NCBI GenBank assembly: GCA_028023455.1
Contig: JAQFVV010012422.1
Coordinates: 7,007,710-7,071,709 of the forward strand
DNA from: Epiperipatus broadwayi
Lineage: Eukaryota; Onychophora; Udeonychophora; Euonychophora; Peripatidae
Direction: 5' to 3'
Length of the DNA stretch: 64,000 nt
A program made the translations under genes and the position numbers. The notes under the pieces were generated by a model that saw only the letters and a program-made list of their open reading frames with translations, searched no databases and was not told the DNA's origin. Below, one piece after another: positions 1 to 11,760 of this stretch. Within the stretch, counting starts at the first letter, position 1. Each line of letters opens with the position of its first letter.

Positions 1-350
1 AGTATAAAGACATGCATGATAGGAGTAACAAGAAGAGATTGAAAATTAAATACATGGGTGAGAGAACGAACAGGTGTTACTGACATCACTGAAAGAATTA
101 AGAGACTGAAGTAGATTTGGGCTGGACATATTTATTGCTAGAAGAGATAATAATAGATGGTTAGTTGAAATCTTAAACTGAATTCCAAGAAATTATAAAA
201 GACCTAGAAAGAGATCACATGTGAGATGGATGGATAAAACAAGAACTTGTGCAGAGATGATATGGAGAAGGAAAGTTAGAGATCGGAGATGGATTGAACT
301 TGGAAAGACCATCCTGCAGGGGATTGATAATAGTTGATAATGATGATAAT
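1..350 (+). pseudogene. RTE-type retrotransposon 3' tail (truncated)
   Basis: C-terminal end of a non-LTR retrotransposon polyprotein, cut by the window edge. It aligns by eye with the open copy at 3985-4396: the same order of blocks (ML/MIGVTRRD, WVRER.GVTD, WAGH...RR.DNRW, RPRKR.HVRWMD, LGKT..LQ.ID) is readable with in-frame stops and indels. It ends in a TTGATAATGATGATAATA microsatellite tail, the 3' terminus shared by all copies in this window. The copy is dead. The clade (RTE/craTU-like) is inferred from the tail motif and the simple-repeat 3' end. Confidence 0.75.
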
Positions 351-351
351 A

Positions 352-860
352 TTTATAACTTCAGGTTAACTAAATATTTTGAAAGTATGAGGAAGTCATG
401 TGAATAGAAAATATTTAATTTATACATGTTTGCTAAAATATATAGCAATAAAATTTATTGGAATTATTAAATGGTAAGCAAAAATTATACTAAAAGATTA
501 TTAATAAAACAAAAATCCTTTCCATTATTCCAGGATAGCACCAATGTATTTTTTTTATCTTTGATAGTTTGTTACTTTGTGTTGCAAAAAAAAAAAAGAA
601 TAGCCATTTATTTTTTGTAATTGATTTTTTTTCTCTATGAAATATTAGTATTAAAAAAATTGGAAGCAAACTTTAATCACAATGTTTTCAAAACATATTT
701 CCATTAATGTAGTATATATTTATGTAAACATTACAGAGAAAGCTAATAAAAATTATCACAAAACGTTTAAGAAGAAGAAAAAATATTAATTATTAAATGT
801 TATCATTAACTTAACTTGTACACTATCAAAAAAAAGCAAAAAAAACAAACAAAGTAGTTA
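352..860. other. AT-rich spacer, nothing identified
   Basis: Homopolymer-rich AT sequence with no readable protein, tRNA-like or inverted-repeat structure. Confidence 0.5.
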
Positions 861-948
861 AGCGTTGGTGGCCGAGTGGTTAGCACAGCTGCCTTACAAG
901 CAGTTGTCCCGGATTCGCTTTTCGGCCAATGCTTTGACAGATGGAAAA
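861..948 (+). repeat. tRNA-derived SINE head (family S)
   Basis: tRNA-like segment with a strong pol III A-box (TGGCCGAGTGGTTAGCAC, about 869-886) and a degenerate B-box (GGATTCGCTTTTC), ending near an A-run. The A-box and extra-arm layout resemble Ser/Leu-type tRNAs. Three related copies occur at 11099 (minus), 24918 (minus) and 55271 (plus), each ending in the GCxTTTGACA(G/C)A motif. It is a mobile repeat, not a functional tRNA: the acceptor and anticodon arms do not close. Confidence 0.75.
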
Positions 949-2461
949 AAAAAGACAAAGTAAAAAATAAAAACTTGCTTTTTCTAACATTTTCATTATC
1001 TGATTACAAATGTACAATATAGATATAAAAACACTGTAAATGTGTATCCAAATGATATTAAAATTAATAGCTGTTATTATTTAATATTATATTTAATATT
1101 AGTTACCAAATGCCTTTGACAGATGTTCAGCCTGCTTCAACATATTCATTATTTATTATAACACTTAAGTTTTCATACACATTGTATTTATATACCATGT
1201 AATATAATTAAATAGTTTAAGGCTCGGGAATTCTTAAGTAGTGTTAGCATGATCCATGATTCATAAACTTGAACTTCAAAGTCTGTCAAAATAATGCATG
1301 GCTATTAATTACTCAATCTTACAATAGGTGGCACTGGTGTAAAATAAAATAAATTTATAATTTTGATATTTTTGTATTAGTCCGACAATAAGATGACATG
1401 TACTAGTTCAGCAATAACTTTGTAATCTTGCGATCTTGGAAAATAACATCTACATGGGAACTTCTGACACACTTAATTGATCAAATAAACATTTTATTTG
1501 GAAAAATGCTGACAGTATAACTTTATTATCTGAAAATGAAACAAATGTCTACAAACACACATTTATGTTTTTCTTGTGAGAAATTATTTTCCACTAACTA
1601 AACTTATAAAAATTTATTTTGAAAAATTGCTACTTATAACTTTATTTAGTGGAAATGATACAAACATGCATTTACATTTTTTGTGAGAAATGATCTTCCA
1701 TCAAGTAAACTTTTAATAATATAAATTTATTATAAGTGGTAATAGCCAAATATATATAGAGAGAACAATTAAAAACCAGTCAACACTTAGACAATCCCAA
1801 TATAGATAACAATCAACAATCTCAAACTGTTGTCATGGCAACCTCCTTTTAACAATAAAGGTAGAATCCCTCACTAAAAATTGCAACTTGACCACAGAGA
1901 TTGAAATTATTGATACAAAGAAATTTAAATAAACTTCTTTAAAAGATAAATATAATCTATTCTGAATGCAGACTAATGAATAGTCAATTATAACATTACA
2001 AACTGCAATTATAATTTTCAAATTGCACCCAAAGTATTACTTAAATAAGTGTGTTATTACATTTATACATAGAACCATACAATTCTGTCCATTTATAAAA
2101 ATGTTGTTTCTTAGCATTATTGCAGCAATGGACTGAAGAAGTTTCTTACCTTAAACCGGACATGAAGTGTCAAATTTTAATCATTTACTTTTGGGGGAAA
2201 AGCACTGCACATTCACTTTGGCAAGAATTAAAGATGGAAAGTAAATTCTGTGTAGATGTTACTTTCACCAGATGATTTATTACTCATGCCAGCATTCTTT
2301 CATGACATCAATGCATAGTTAAAATCATAAAATGATAAGCAAAACCAACATTTTGATTAATTACTTTCTCCTCATTGGAATATTATCTAATATTTACTTA
2401 CAAAATTAATTCCATTTCCTATTCACTACTTTTTTTTAAAAGCTTCATTTTTATTGGATAT
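949..2461. other. AT-rich DNA with one tandem duplication
   Basis: Apart from the diverged direct duplication at 1478-1735 I see no gene or element. Short reading frames here have no recognisable similarity. Confidence 0.5.
1478..1735. repeat. Diverged tandem duplication, period about 120 bp
   Basis: Two full units and the start of a third align through GAAAAAT(T)GCT, TATAACTTTATT, TG(A)AAATGA.AC and TTGTGAGAAAT. Many substitutions and small gaps show that the duplication is old. Confidence 0.6.
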
Positions 2462-2462
2462 A

Positions 2463-2650
2463 AATATAGGGATTTGAACGCAGACTTTCAAGCACCCTTC
2501 AACTATTCATACTATCTCATACCACTGATACATATGACCACATACATTATGTACATTGTGTATTATGTATGTCGTCATGTGTATCAGTGGTATAAGATAG
2601 TATGAATTGTTGAAGGGTGCTTAAAAGTCTGAGTTCAAATCCCCTATATT
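2463..2650. mobile_element. Foldback family A, short copy (outer tips only)
   Basis: Near-perfect palindrome of about 93 bp arms around 2557. The left arm reads GGGATTTGAACGCAGACTTT; the right arm reads AAAGTCTGAGTTCAAATCCC. The outer tips match those of the larger copies at 26415, 29528 and 55748. The inner hammerhead-bearing part is absent, so this is a deletion derivative or a tip-only copy. The GAGTTCAAATCCC tip resembles a pol III B-box and ATCAGTGGTA an A-box, so each arm may derive from a tRNA-like unit (inference). Confidence 0.75.
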
Positions 2651-2655
2651 TACAA

Positions 2656-3850
2656 TTAGGCTCCAAGTATGTGAAAAGTGCCTGTATTTCAAATATTGGA
2701 TATAAAATAAAAATTACTGACACAATTCCATTTATTTGTAATTCCAAATAATAAAAGAAAAAATGTGGGTTAAGAAATATGGCACTTACTCAATTTTCTT
2801 TTTTGCCATGGAAACTGAGCAAGGGATGGGAGTATGAATGTTAAAAAAAAAACTAACAAAATAGTAATAAATAAGTAAATAAAGCAGGTTTTTAAAATTA
2901 AAAGTAAAAATTGAAAAAAAAGTTTATGTGAATATAATACATAAGCGGAGCTAATTAGAAAATTGCTTTAATTGAAATAATATTGAGATGTTGTTTTTCT
3001 ACATACAGAATGTAAATATAGACATTATTAAACAATCGCTGATTATTATCATGACTTATTGATCACTGATACAAACATACAATCAAAGGTCTTAAAATCA
3101 TTAATTCAGTTTTTACAGAATGAATAATATAAGTACTTGACTATTCAACAAACGAACTCGAGTTTAATCGTGTGTATGCGGTGAACTTGTAGCACTTCTA
3201 AAAAACGGAATGAAAATAGTTTAGTTTTTTCAGATGTTTTTGTTCATATGTTTGAAGAATTTGGGATGGAATTAAAGTTTTAAATATATAAAATGTAAGT
3301 TCAGTAATTCCACGTGAATCTCGTTCCAAAATGAGAACGAATGTTCTAATTCTCCGTGTTGACGAATATTTGCGAAATGATTGAATTAAAATAAGGTATG
3401 CTCTGATAAAGGGAAGGAGGGTAAACCTGAAAAAAGTATATATATAGAGAAATTATCATTTTTAAAAATGTCTTTTTTTAAAACTCGGTTATGAAATTTT
3501 TGTTTAATTAATTAAAAAAAAAAAACTTTTCCTGTAATAATCCAAATCGATTAAAAGTTTAATTGCTAATAAACTGTAATTAGATTTCGAGAAAGAAGCG
3601 TCTATCTGATTCTAATTATATACTTCCTTCCCCCCCCCCTTTTTTTTTGTTTATTTGTCATTATTTAACTAATTGCAATTGAGAATATAAATTACTAAGA
3701 GTTATTAACTCAGTGATTACGATATCACTAATATCTCATTTTAAAAGTTTTCATAAATTGCGTAAAGACTACTTATTTATATATATAAGTTGGACAAAAT
3801 AATGTCAACACCCACCATATTAACGCCATATTTTTTGACATTATATAGAA
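2656..3850. other. AT-rich spacer, nothing identified
   Basis: Poly-A, poly-T and a C-run/T-run near 3630; no coding or repeat structure that I could support. Confidence 0.5.
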
Positions 3851-3984
3851 CAGAGGTGGCCAACGCGCGGTTCGCATGCGGCTCAGGATGGCTATATATG
3901 CGATTCAACACAAATTGTAAACTTACAACATTAAAAGAAATTTTTGAGATTAAGTATCGCAATGTGACTAAAATAAGCATACAC
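3851..3984 (+). mobile_element. Solo hAT-type transposon end
   Basis: Starts with CAGAGGTGGCCAACGCGCGG, the CAGNGGTGGSCAAC terminal type of many hAT elements, followed by subterminal GCATGCGGCTCA-like repeats. No matching inverted end is found downstream; the RTE tail begins at about 3985. The element is therefore truncated, or was interrupted by the retroelement. Confidence 0.55.
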
Positions 3985-4396
3985 ACTGAGACTTGGACGC
4001 TTAATAGAAGAGCAGTACAGAGACTCCAGACCACTCAAAGAAGTATGGAGAGATGCATGTTGGGAGTAGCAAGAAGAGATCGAAAATGCAATGTATGGGT
4101 AAGAGAACAAACAGGTGTTACTGATCTCATTGAAAAAATTAAAAGATTGAAGTGGAGTTGGGCTGGACATATTGCTAGAAGAGATGATAATAGATGGACA
4201 ATTGAAATCTTAAACTGGATTCCAAGAGATTGTAAAAGACCCAGAAAGAGACCACATGTGAGATGGATGGATGAAATAAGAAAGTGTGCAGGGGTGATGT
4301 GGAGAAGAGAAGCTAAAGATCGGAGAAGATGGATTAAACTTGGAGAGACCTTCATCCTGCAGTGGATTGATAATGGTTGACGATGATGATGATGAC
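3985..4396 (+). pseudogene. RTE-type retrotransposon 3' tail, best-preserved copy
   Basis: An uninterrupted frame of about 130 codons encodes the extreme C-terminus of a non-LTR retrotransposon reverse transcriptase. The readable order is ETWTLNRRAVQRLQTTQ, SMERCMLGVARRDR, WVREQTGVTD, LKWSWAGHIARRDDNRW, KRPRKRPHVRWMDEIRK and LGETFILQWIDNG, then a stop and a (GATGAT)n tail. In such elements this region lies after the polymerase domain. The endonuclease and catalytic motifs are missing (5' truncation). The open frame extends upstream to 3790 only by chance, through the hAT end, so the N-terminal 65 or so residues of that frame are not part of the element. It is the youngest-looking of the seven tails here. 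Confidence 0.85.
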
Positions 4397-4399
4397 TCT

Positions 4400-5860
4400 T
4401 TCAAATACAATCTCAAATGCCCACTAGTTTTATGTAGCTCTCTTTTCTTTTATTTTTATAATAACAAAATATATGCACAACACTATTAACATTTTATAAC
4501 TTAGATATGTACATTTTCTATATTAGTAATCATAAACTTGGAACCTGCTCCACGATTTTAAAAGACTCCAAGGACCACTGCATAATTAGGATTATTATGT
4601 GAAAACTTTTTTCCTCACCTATGGTAGCATATATCATGAAAATTATGCACGGACTTCTTTTTGTTTACAGCTTTTAGTAATATTTAGTATTAATGTGGGA
4701 CTCATGGCAAATCTTTTTCCAATGTGGCCTAGAAATGCCAAAAGGTTAGACACCCTGATTTTAAACATTACCTTTTTATTTTTCACTTTTAGACAGAACT
4801 TTTAGAAATATGTGTTATAGATGGTAGTGACAGTTTCATAAGTCTGTGAGAAGAAAATGTAACAGGGTTACTCAAACAGATATCTGTGACATGAGGCTAA
4901 TAACCACCTAAATTTTTCTACAGTTATGCCATCTAATAATCATACAATATTTAATCAACATGTTTATTATGGACTTTACATTTTTCATTTTTACTTATTT
5001 AGCAGAATCAGATATGAATGTCATAACATCAAAAATCACATTTTTTAAAGTGATGAATACCATGGCCAATGTTTAATTAAATATTGAAATCCGTTTAAAA
5101 TTCCAATTTTGGAAATATTGCTATGACAAGGCAATATTGAAAATCTCATTAGAAGGTATATATTTTTAAGTCTAACGCAACAACTACAAAGCAAATTCCT
5201 AATATTTTATTCAGTTTACATGAAAATAACAAGATTGCTTTATTGCACAAAATAGGACACATACATAAAAATTTTGAACAACTCTGAAAGGCAATTACTG
5301 TACAATGTAGAACAATTGACAATCCTAGGTATATAACACTGAAAACTACTAAAAAGAATCTGTGATTGAAATCATGCTTATTGAGAGGGACAGAGAAGCA
5401 TTAAGAAAACTTGTGGATAAACACAAACAGAGAACAAATCTAAGCATTCTACCATTAAGTCTCACAATCACAACACTTCTGGTTAAGCATCCATTTTGAA
5501 AACCACTTTTTAAATGTGGTTACTAAAAGATATCTATCAGTGAGATCATTATTATTTTAATGTCCAGATCATGATATTCTGTTCACTATACAGGGATGAA
5601 CTATAGCTGCAGATGACCCATAATGCAAACACTCTTTCCAGACATTATCTTTTTCCAAGCTAATAAAAGACTAGCTAATATAGATCACACTATGGAATAT
5701 TGATTTAAGAAATATGATGACAATGTTACAACTGTCTTATTGTGTTTTCAATTACCTAATTAAAATATTATTAAATTTATGTAGGCCATTTGTAAATGAT
5801 GAAAGAGAAATTGAAATCCTCCAAAAATATCCTTTAGACATCTTGAAATTTCTCTTCTTG
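4400..5860. other. Spacer, nothing identified
   Basis: AT-rich DNA without readable coding similarity or strong inverted repeats. Confidence 0.5.
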
Positions 5861-5863
5861 TAT

Positions 5864-6050
5864 AATGATTCCAAGAGATTGTAAAAGACCCAGAAAGATA
5901 CCACATGTGAGATGGGTGGATGAAATAAGAAAATGTGCAGGGGTGATGTGGAGAAGAGAAGCTAAAAATCGGAGAAGATGGATTGAAATTGGAGAGACCT
6001 TCATCCTGCAGTGGATTGATAATGGTTGGTGATGATAATAATAATGATTC
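5864..6050 (+). pseudogene. RTE-type 3' tail (short copy)
   Basis: Starts at the block equivalent to IPRDCKRPRK and ends at LQWIDNG plus a GATGATAATAATAATG microsatellite. It is nearly identical to the corresponding part of 3985-4396 but more strongly 5'-truncated. The upstream flank is unrelated, as expected for target-primed insertion. Confidence 0.8.
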
Positions 6051-6349
6051 AAAAAGATACTGCTGGAATGCAATAAATTTTTAGTTTATATGGTGAATAC
6101 TGGAAAAACATTAAGATGTGATAGAAAATGTGAATAATGATTAAGAATCCCTGACCAAAAGTGTTTTCTGCTTTTTGTATGTTTTAATGCTAATTCATCA
6201 AAAACTAGGCAGTTTCTATTCTAAGCAGTTTTATTCAACTTCTGTTTATACCTTTTCTTTCAACCTTTTTTTTATATTCAATTATTTTTAATCATTGATG
6301 ATACTGTGGAAATCCGACATGAGTTTCTTGTGCTTGCTCTTAACTGTTA

Positions 6350-6788
6350 TTAAGAAATGGTGATCGTATGATGTTTATTGGCTTAAAACCAATCCTGTCT
6401 AATAGGATAGTGGTGGCTATGGTTATTAAAAAACCAGAGAGACCAAAATGTATAGGTACTGAACTGAGTTCAGACCTATATGAGTATATAAGCTGATGAG
6501 CTTGGATTGAAAATATTATAGTGTTTTCAATTTAAGTTTCATAGTTTTGTAGTTAAGTAGAGATAAAAGGTAGCTGCTGGAGGGTTGCATTGGATCCTAA
6601 GATCTAGGTGCAGCGCTCTCAGATCCAAGGCTCTTCACTGACAAAGGCCATAAGCCAAAAACTAGTCTGGGGATATTGGATGAGTAGGCACTAGATGGAG
6701 ATTTTATGCACAAGCCTTCTGGCATTCATTGTTTACTCTGGCTTGGACTGAGTGGCAATACAGTTTTGCCTGTTTTAATAATAGATTA
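6350..6788 (+). mobile_element. Family B element (hammerhead-bearing repeat)
   Basis: About 0.43 kb unit shared with 13610-14022 and, on the minus strand, 49504-49805. It starts at AAATGGTGAT.GTATGATGTTTA and ends with GCCTTCTGGCAT...TGAGTGGCA...CAGTTTTGCCTGTTTTAATAATA. No protein is encoded. A hammerhead-like fold sits at 6631-6674. The ends are not perfect terminal inverted repeats within one unit, but the same terminus is duplicated in inverted orientation in the compound copies. Class unknown; non-autonomous retroelement or retrozyme-like (inference). Confidence 0.7.
6631..6674 (+). ncRNA. Hammerhead-like motif, family B, decayed core
   Basis: Stem I CUCUUCA/UGGGGA gives 6 pairs including wobbles. 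The core reads CUGACAA (G8 changed to A), stem II GGC/GCC, then AAAA in place of GAAA, stem III CUAG, then UC before the predicted cleavage at 6667/6668. The two core changes should abolish cleavage; the stems are still intact. Confidence 0.5.
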
Positions 6789-6789
6789 T

Positions 6790-8205
6790 GTATACGATTA
6801 TATAAACATTCTGTGCACACATATATCATAATCAGCCACTCTTAAACGAAACGACTGCTTTAACCCCAGAAGGCAAATATATATATATAAAATCAAATAA
6901 AGAAATAAATTATTGATTATTGCTTCCTGGAAAGATTATACCGAGAGATATCTAACATATTGTATCTATCTATCTGACATCGCTTTCTCTTTACTACTCC
7001 TAAGATTTTGCTCAAACAAGGGAAGAAAAAATGAAAATGTGATGCACAAATGCATTACGGACCACACTTATTACTATCTTAAGTAACAGAAAGCAATACG
7101 ATAAAATAAAACAAAGAAAAGATAGAAAATATTGGCAACAGTAAACCTTAGTTGAATTAACAACTTATTCTATATGATAGCAGAAAATATTCTTAGTTAA
7201 TTTCGATTGTTCGAAATTAATTCTTATATGTGAAAATCATTTCACTAAAACTGTCCACTGTGAACCTTATATATTTTTGAGTCTGACCGCCAGATATATA
7301 AAATTAGGAGTATATTTACTTATGTGTGTATTAATAAACACGCACACACAAATGAAAGTATGGAGATATATAGTTGAATAGTTAAATAAAATACTTATCC
7401 ATGATTACGATAATAATTTTAAGTCAAAAATGCGTCTGCATAATTCTAAAGATCAGACTAATGATAAATGTCAATCAATTTCATTTTTATAAACTCGTAT
7501 CAGATAGACAGCACTGCCTACAGCAATGGAACTAGAAAGATCAATATTCGTGTACAATAGATGCACTTTCCAGTTCTTATAGTTTGCAATTGTCCTTTAT
7601 GTTGAGGATTACTCAAAATACTATCCATTAAAAATCTTTTCACTTTGTCAAACTTTCGTTTTTGAAATTTAACTAAATGGATTGTTAACATTATTGGATA
7701 AATTTTATCAAAAGACACTTAAAATTTATTTTAAATCAAAAAGCAAAATTATTGAAACCAGGTGGTAAAACTTTGTTTATACCAGATCTTAATATCTGTA
7801 TTAATCAATAAAGTCTTGTCGAATTTTTTGGGATTAAATATGAATATGGGGTAACGCTGAATCTTTTTCATTCTATATGCATACTATATATACACACAAA
7901 AAGATAGAGAACAGATTCAGAATATGTTGTTATTGCATACACGTACCACATTCATAACTGGGATTCGAATCTAGATGAAATTTTTTTGCTAGATTTCAAA
8001 ACCGTTCAAGATTTTACTTTTGGTTGGGCAACCCACAACCAAGCAAAAAAAAAACCATTCATTTATTGGTCAGTAAAAGAGGACTACCTCTTATTTAGAT
8101 GGTAAAGCAACGGGAAAAAAAAATCTATTAAAATGCTCACTCCCAACGGATGGAATACTGGAGTGAGCAATGACTTTACCTCCACTATTTCTGTTTAAAT
8201 GAATA
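6790..8205. other. Spacer with minor signals
   Basis: No gene. A lone reverse B-box-like GGGATTCGAATCT lies at about 7961-7973. A short inverted repeat GCTCACTCC/GGAGTGAGC lies at about 8134-8168. Otherwise unassigned. Confidence 0.45.
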
Positions 8206-8218
8206 CTGAAGAGATTAT

Positions 8219-8380
8219 AAACAATGAGGATTGCCAATTCCTCTACAAGCTTTATGATAAATGCTTAGCCAGAGCCAGCACTTTAAAATATCTCTGTCAG
8301 GAACCCCCCAACCCCTGACCATGGTTTCGTGTTTTGGCACTCCTCAGAGAGGTGTCAGGGTAGGTTCAGACACTAGATCT
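8219..8380 (-). mobile_element. Family C element (hammerhead-bearing repeat)
   Basis: About 165 bp unit matching 16345-16512 almost end to end (plus-strand landmarks AACAATGAGGATTGCCAATT, AAATGCTTAGCCAG, CCCCTGACCATGG, GTTCAGACACTAGATCT). It is non-coding; its minus strand carries a complete hammerhead. The small size with a type I hammerhead resembles retrozyme-like circular-RNA elements (inference). Confidence 0.7.
8310..8353 (-). ncRNA. Hammerhead ribozyme, type I, family C
   Basis: Read on the minus strand: stem I ACCUCU/AGGGGU (6 pairs, one wobble), core CUGAGGA (N7 = G), stem II GUG/CAC closed by G-C with a CCAAAA loop, GAAA, self-complementary CCAUGG as stem III, and cleavage triplet GUC with the scissile bond between 8317 and 8316. 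All invariant core bases are present. Stem III has no loop, so a dimeric fold is expected. Confidence 0.8.
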
Positions 8381-8389
8381 AGGGTCTGA

Positions 8390-9035
8390 AGAGATTATAT
8401 CTTGCAATGGATTCTTCAAGGCTGGTTTACATTTATCAACTTACCTATCTATTATTTCTTTCTCTGTCTGTGTGTTGCCATGGCAACTTCTTTAAATACA
8501 AAATGGATTCTACTTTCGTTCTAATCTAAGATTGTATTAACATAGATGAAAAAGACTGATATTTGGAGAGTAGTAGATCAAGATTTTTATCATCCTATAA
8601 TTTTAAATAAATCCAATTAATCAGGCAAACAATTTGTTTTAAAGGTAGATTACTAAATAATCATGTCTAAAACTTTCAAACTCCAATGCTATTAATTATT
8701 GTTTAGATAATAAACCTTACTTTGCATGAAGCTAGGTGGATTTAAGTGTAATGTATATACATACAGTAATTTGATTTTCAAGTGTGAAATTTTCTGCATT
8801 TCTAACAATGATTTCAGTCACTTCACATAAATAGATTATTAATCATTACTGATAATCATTTCTTAATTTAGAGATTATCACTAATTCAGATAAAACCTCA
8901 GTTAATACCTTTTTATAATATACTTAAAATTTCTATTCCATAACACATTCTTGATACTTGTGAATAAAGATATCTGAAAAAGACAATTAATCCCCAACGA
9001 TTTAATGTGGAATCAGCTCTTATCATGTGTGAGAG
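8390..9035. other. Spacer, nothing identified
   Basis: AT-rich DNA without coding or repeat signals that I can support. Confidence 0.45.
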
Positions 9036-9039
9036 ATTG

Positions 9040-9125
9040 TGATGCAGATTAACTGATGAGTGGTGGGTGATTCAACACTAAATGCACATCTTGGAGATTA
9101 TTTGTCCTCTTCGAATATTTTTTTT
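9040..9125 (+). mobile_element. Family A remnant with decayed hammerhead
   Basis: Half-copy aligned to the right arms of family A by AACTGATGAGTG, TTGGAGATTATTTGTC and downstream T-rich sequence. The core CUGAUGA (9053-9059) is intact but GAAA has become TAAA and stem II holds only GUG/CAC around a long loop. No inverted partner arm is present. Confidence 0.45.
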
Positions 9126-9249
9126 CATATGGTTCAAGGATGTGATGGTGCACAGGTTTTATGTGTATATATTATATAATAATTTAATGAGCAGGTAAAT
9201 AATTTTACAGCTTATCATATATATGAATATTTATTAAGACAATTTAATG

Positions 9250-9352
9250 CCCACTTTCTGTTATGTCAATGCCAATTTATTTAATCAGATAAAAGATAAT
9301 TTTTTATCTGCCAAAATAGATTGACATTGATGTAACAAAAGTTGGTATTATG
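9250..9352. repeat. Small foldback
   Basis: Imperfect inverted repeat with arms of about 35-40 bp: TTATGTCAATGCCAATTTATT on the left and AATAGATTGACATTGATGTAA on the right, around an inner hairpin GATAAAA...TTTTTATC. Confidence 0.6.
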
Positions 9353-9441
9353 TACCAATTTATTTTGAATGATTTTAAAAAAATCTTGTTTGTAAATTGT
9401 TTTAGTAATATATTCATATTTGTCTGTTGTGTGAAATAAGT

Positions 9442-9635
9442 ATCATCTTTATGACTTCCAACCATAATCCATTGCAGGATGAAGGTCTTTCCAAATTTTA
9501 AACGAGCTTCTCCAATCTCTAGCCTCTTTTCTCCACATCATCCCACAACACTTCCTTATTTCATCTACCTGTCTCACATGTGATCTCTTTCTAGGTCTTT
9601 TACAATCTCTTGGAATCTGGTTTAAGATTTAAACT
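9442..9635 (-). pseudogene. RTE-type 3' tail (minus strand)
   Basis: On the minus strand the sequence reads through IPRDCKRPRK, CHR.MR and LGKTFILQWI blocks to ATTATGGTTG and an imperfect GATGAT-type tail. Stops are present. It is the same family as 3985-4396, strongly 5'-truncated. Confidence 0.8.
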
Positions 9636-9639
9636 TTGC

Positions 9640-10430
9640 ATTTAATATATATATATATTGTAATGGCAATATCTAAACCACAGTGCTTGCAACATTAAAA
9701 TGTAATGGTTCACATTAAGTATAAAAAACCCACTGTAGTGATGATGATCAAAGTGATATTAGCACAGTAAAGTTTAAATAATTACTCCAAAAGCATTTTA
9801 CAATTTCTCTTTTTAGGTCCAATTTAAATTAATCACTGTCACCACTTTCTTTATAGAAAGAACACTTCTGGGTTCATTATTATCTCTGATCATCATCATT
9901 TTAATGTGTAATTATTAATCCAGAATGTATCCCAGAGGATTGCATGACTTCTCAAGTTTAGTAATATATTAAGGTATGAATTCAAATAGCAACGTAACTA
10001 AATTTGATAATAAAATAATTTATTTAGAGTAATTATAAAATAATGAAATTGTTGTTTATATATTTGCAACTACTGCAAAATCATAAAATAAATAAAATAC
10101 AAAATATTGAAATTAATAAATAGTCAAAACTATTAAAGTTAAATATGTTTCTGAATACTAATATTCTAACTCCATACTAATATTAATTTTAAGGTCTTAT
10201 AACATGCAAATATAAAAGTAATATCTTGCCATATAAAAGTGTTTTAATCGTGGTTTTTGTTAATATAATAAACTTACATTCTACCTTTCACACACATCCT
10301 TGATAATAATCATTATAAATACAGTATCTTTATTTTAATGATCTTATATTAATGATGGTACAATGGAAGTGAGTACCTACAGGCAAATATATGATAGGTC
10401 TTATGGCAGAGTCTTCTTTTTGTTAAGACA
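9640..10430. other. Spacer, nothing identified
   Basis: Begins with a short TA tract; otherwise AT-rich DNA without supported features. Confidence 0.45.
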
Positions 10431-10439
10431 TAGTTTCCT

Positions 10440-10570
10440 TCTTAACACAGAGGCAAACTCTCCATACAGTAGTGCCACTTAGTGCAAGCCTACATGCTAA
10501 CAGCTTATATAAGCATAAATAATGGTGATCATGTGATGTTTTGCCGGTTTCTTATTGTAAGCAGGCAAAG
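10440..10570 (+). mobile_element. Family B terminal fragment
   Basis: Carries the B terminus AACTCTCCATACAGTAGTGC followed, after a gap, by the other B end AATGGTGATCATGTGATGTT. The middle, including the hammerhead, is missing. The layout matches the junction between inverted and direct B ends seen at 13560-13660. Confidence 0.6.
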
Positions 10571-11098
10571 TTATATCCTATGCATAATCAATGTTCATAT
10601 CATAATAAAACTTCATAGCTCCCGGTCTTCGACTGATGTACCATGGATTGTTTAGCCTTCTGGTACTGAATATTGTCATAATTGCTGAGTTGGATGTAAT
10701 ATTTAAAAATACTTTTTAACAGTGTCTCTTATCTAGCAGTTTTCCTTTTCAACAGTGCTGCATCAGATTTAATCTTTGGCTGGTTATAGTCCTTTGTCTT
10801 TTATGCTTTATTGTTGGTAACAACCACTCTACATTTTTATGTGCATTTTCTTCTCTTCCTGGAATCAATCTAATTTTGTTGTCTTCTTTGATTAAATTAA
10901 GACTACTGTTGCTTTTTTAAAATCCATTTATGCTAAGCAGAGGCAGATTAAGCGGCCACGTAGAGCCCTAAAATACTAAGGGGCTCTGAGGTCTTAAAAA
11001 TATCTTTCATTAGGATTCGAGGAAAATTATTTCTTTGTACACAATCAACCCTCCTATAATGTGGTATTATTTAAGCTTTTTTTTTAAGTGTCATAGCA

Positions 11099-11185
11099 TC
11101 GGCCGGGATGTGAACCCGCAACCCGGGCAACTGCCTGCAAGTGCAAGGCAGTCGCGCTGACCTCTCGACCACCAATGCAAGACTT
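11099..11185 (-). repeat. tRNA-derived SINE head, nested in hAT element
   Basis: On the minus strand: GCATTGGTGGTCGAGAGGTC as A-box region and GGGTTCACATCCCGGCC as B-box region. It is the best B-box of the four family S copies. It lies between the hAT left end and the transposase remnant, so it inserted after that element. Confidence 0.75.
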
Positions 11186-11550
11186 TATTTGAGTTTTGGT
11201 GGGATTCTAACTTTTAACTGGACATCAGGGGGTGAAACTAGTATAGCATAAATAGGCCCAAATTAATTTAATATATATTTTTTTAATTACACAAAGAATT
11301 CGACCCCTCCCAAAATAATAATTTGATTTAAATACTCTACTTTTGGAAAAAATATCGTAAGTAAATTTTACTGTTTTCCTGAAGCTGATTTAATTCCAGA
11401 TGGTTTTTCCTAAATTATATTTTGATTGGAGACAGATAAAAATGAATTTTCTTTGTTAACATCTTAATGTCAAGGAAATGTGTAGCACATTTCTTCTGAA
11501 AGTTGAAATATTATTGAAATTTTTTTTTTTAACTGTTTCCTTATCTAATG

Positions 11551-11760
11551 CTCAGGAGAAAGATCGTTTTCTGTTTTAAAGGGTTCAAAAAATTATTTAA
11601 GGAGTACTACGAGAGAAGAAAGATTAAATAATATAGCCATTCTGTACATAGAGCAGGACATTTTAAGCCGAATTGACATTGCAAAAAATAATTGACGAAT
11701 GGGAAAAAATAAAGCAAGACGAAAATTCATGTAAAAATATGTTTTTTAATAAATTCATTT
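11551..11760 (+). pseudogene. hAT transposase C-terminal dimerisation-domain remnant
   Basis: Reads CSGERSFSVLKGSKNYLRST, then REERLNNIAILYIEQDILSR, then a stop and a further piece with KARRKF. This is the conserved C-terminal hAT dimerisation region (family pattern SAERSFSKLK.IKNYLRSTM..ERL..LA.L.IE). The RNase H-like catalytic part is absent. It belongs to the element bounded at 10938-11902. Confidence 0.8.

Noticed and set aside
3790-3984. N-terminal extension of the open frame over the RTE tail
   Set aside because: It reads through a hAT terminus and non-coding DNA; similarity to the retroelement only starts near 3985.
6493-6520. CUGAUGA followed by GAAAA in the 5' part of family B
   Set aside because: The bases between do not form a stem II; AAGCU/AGCUU pairs across the core instead.
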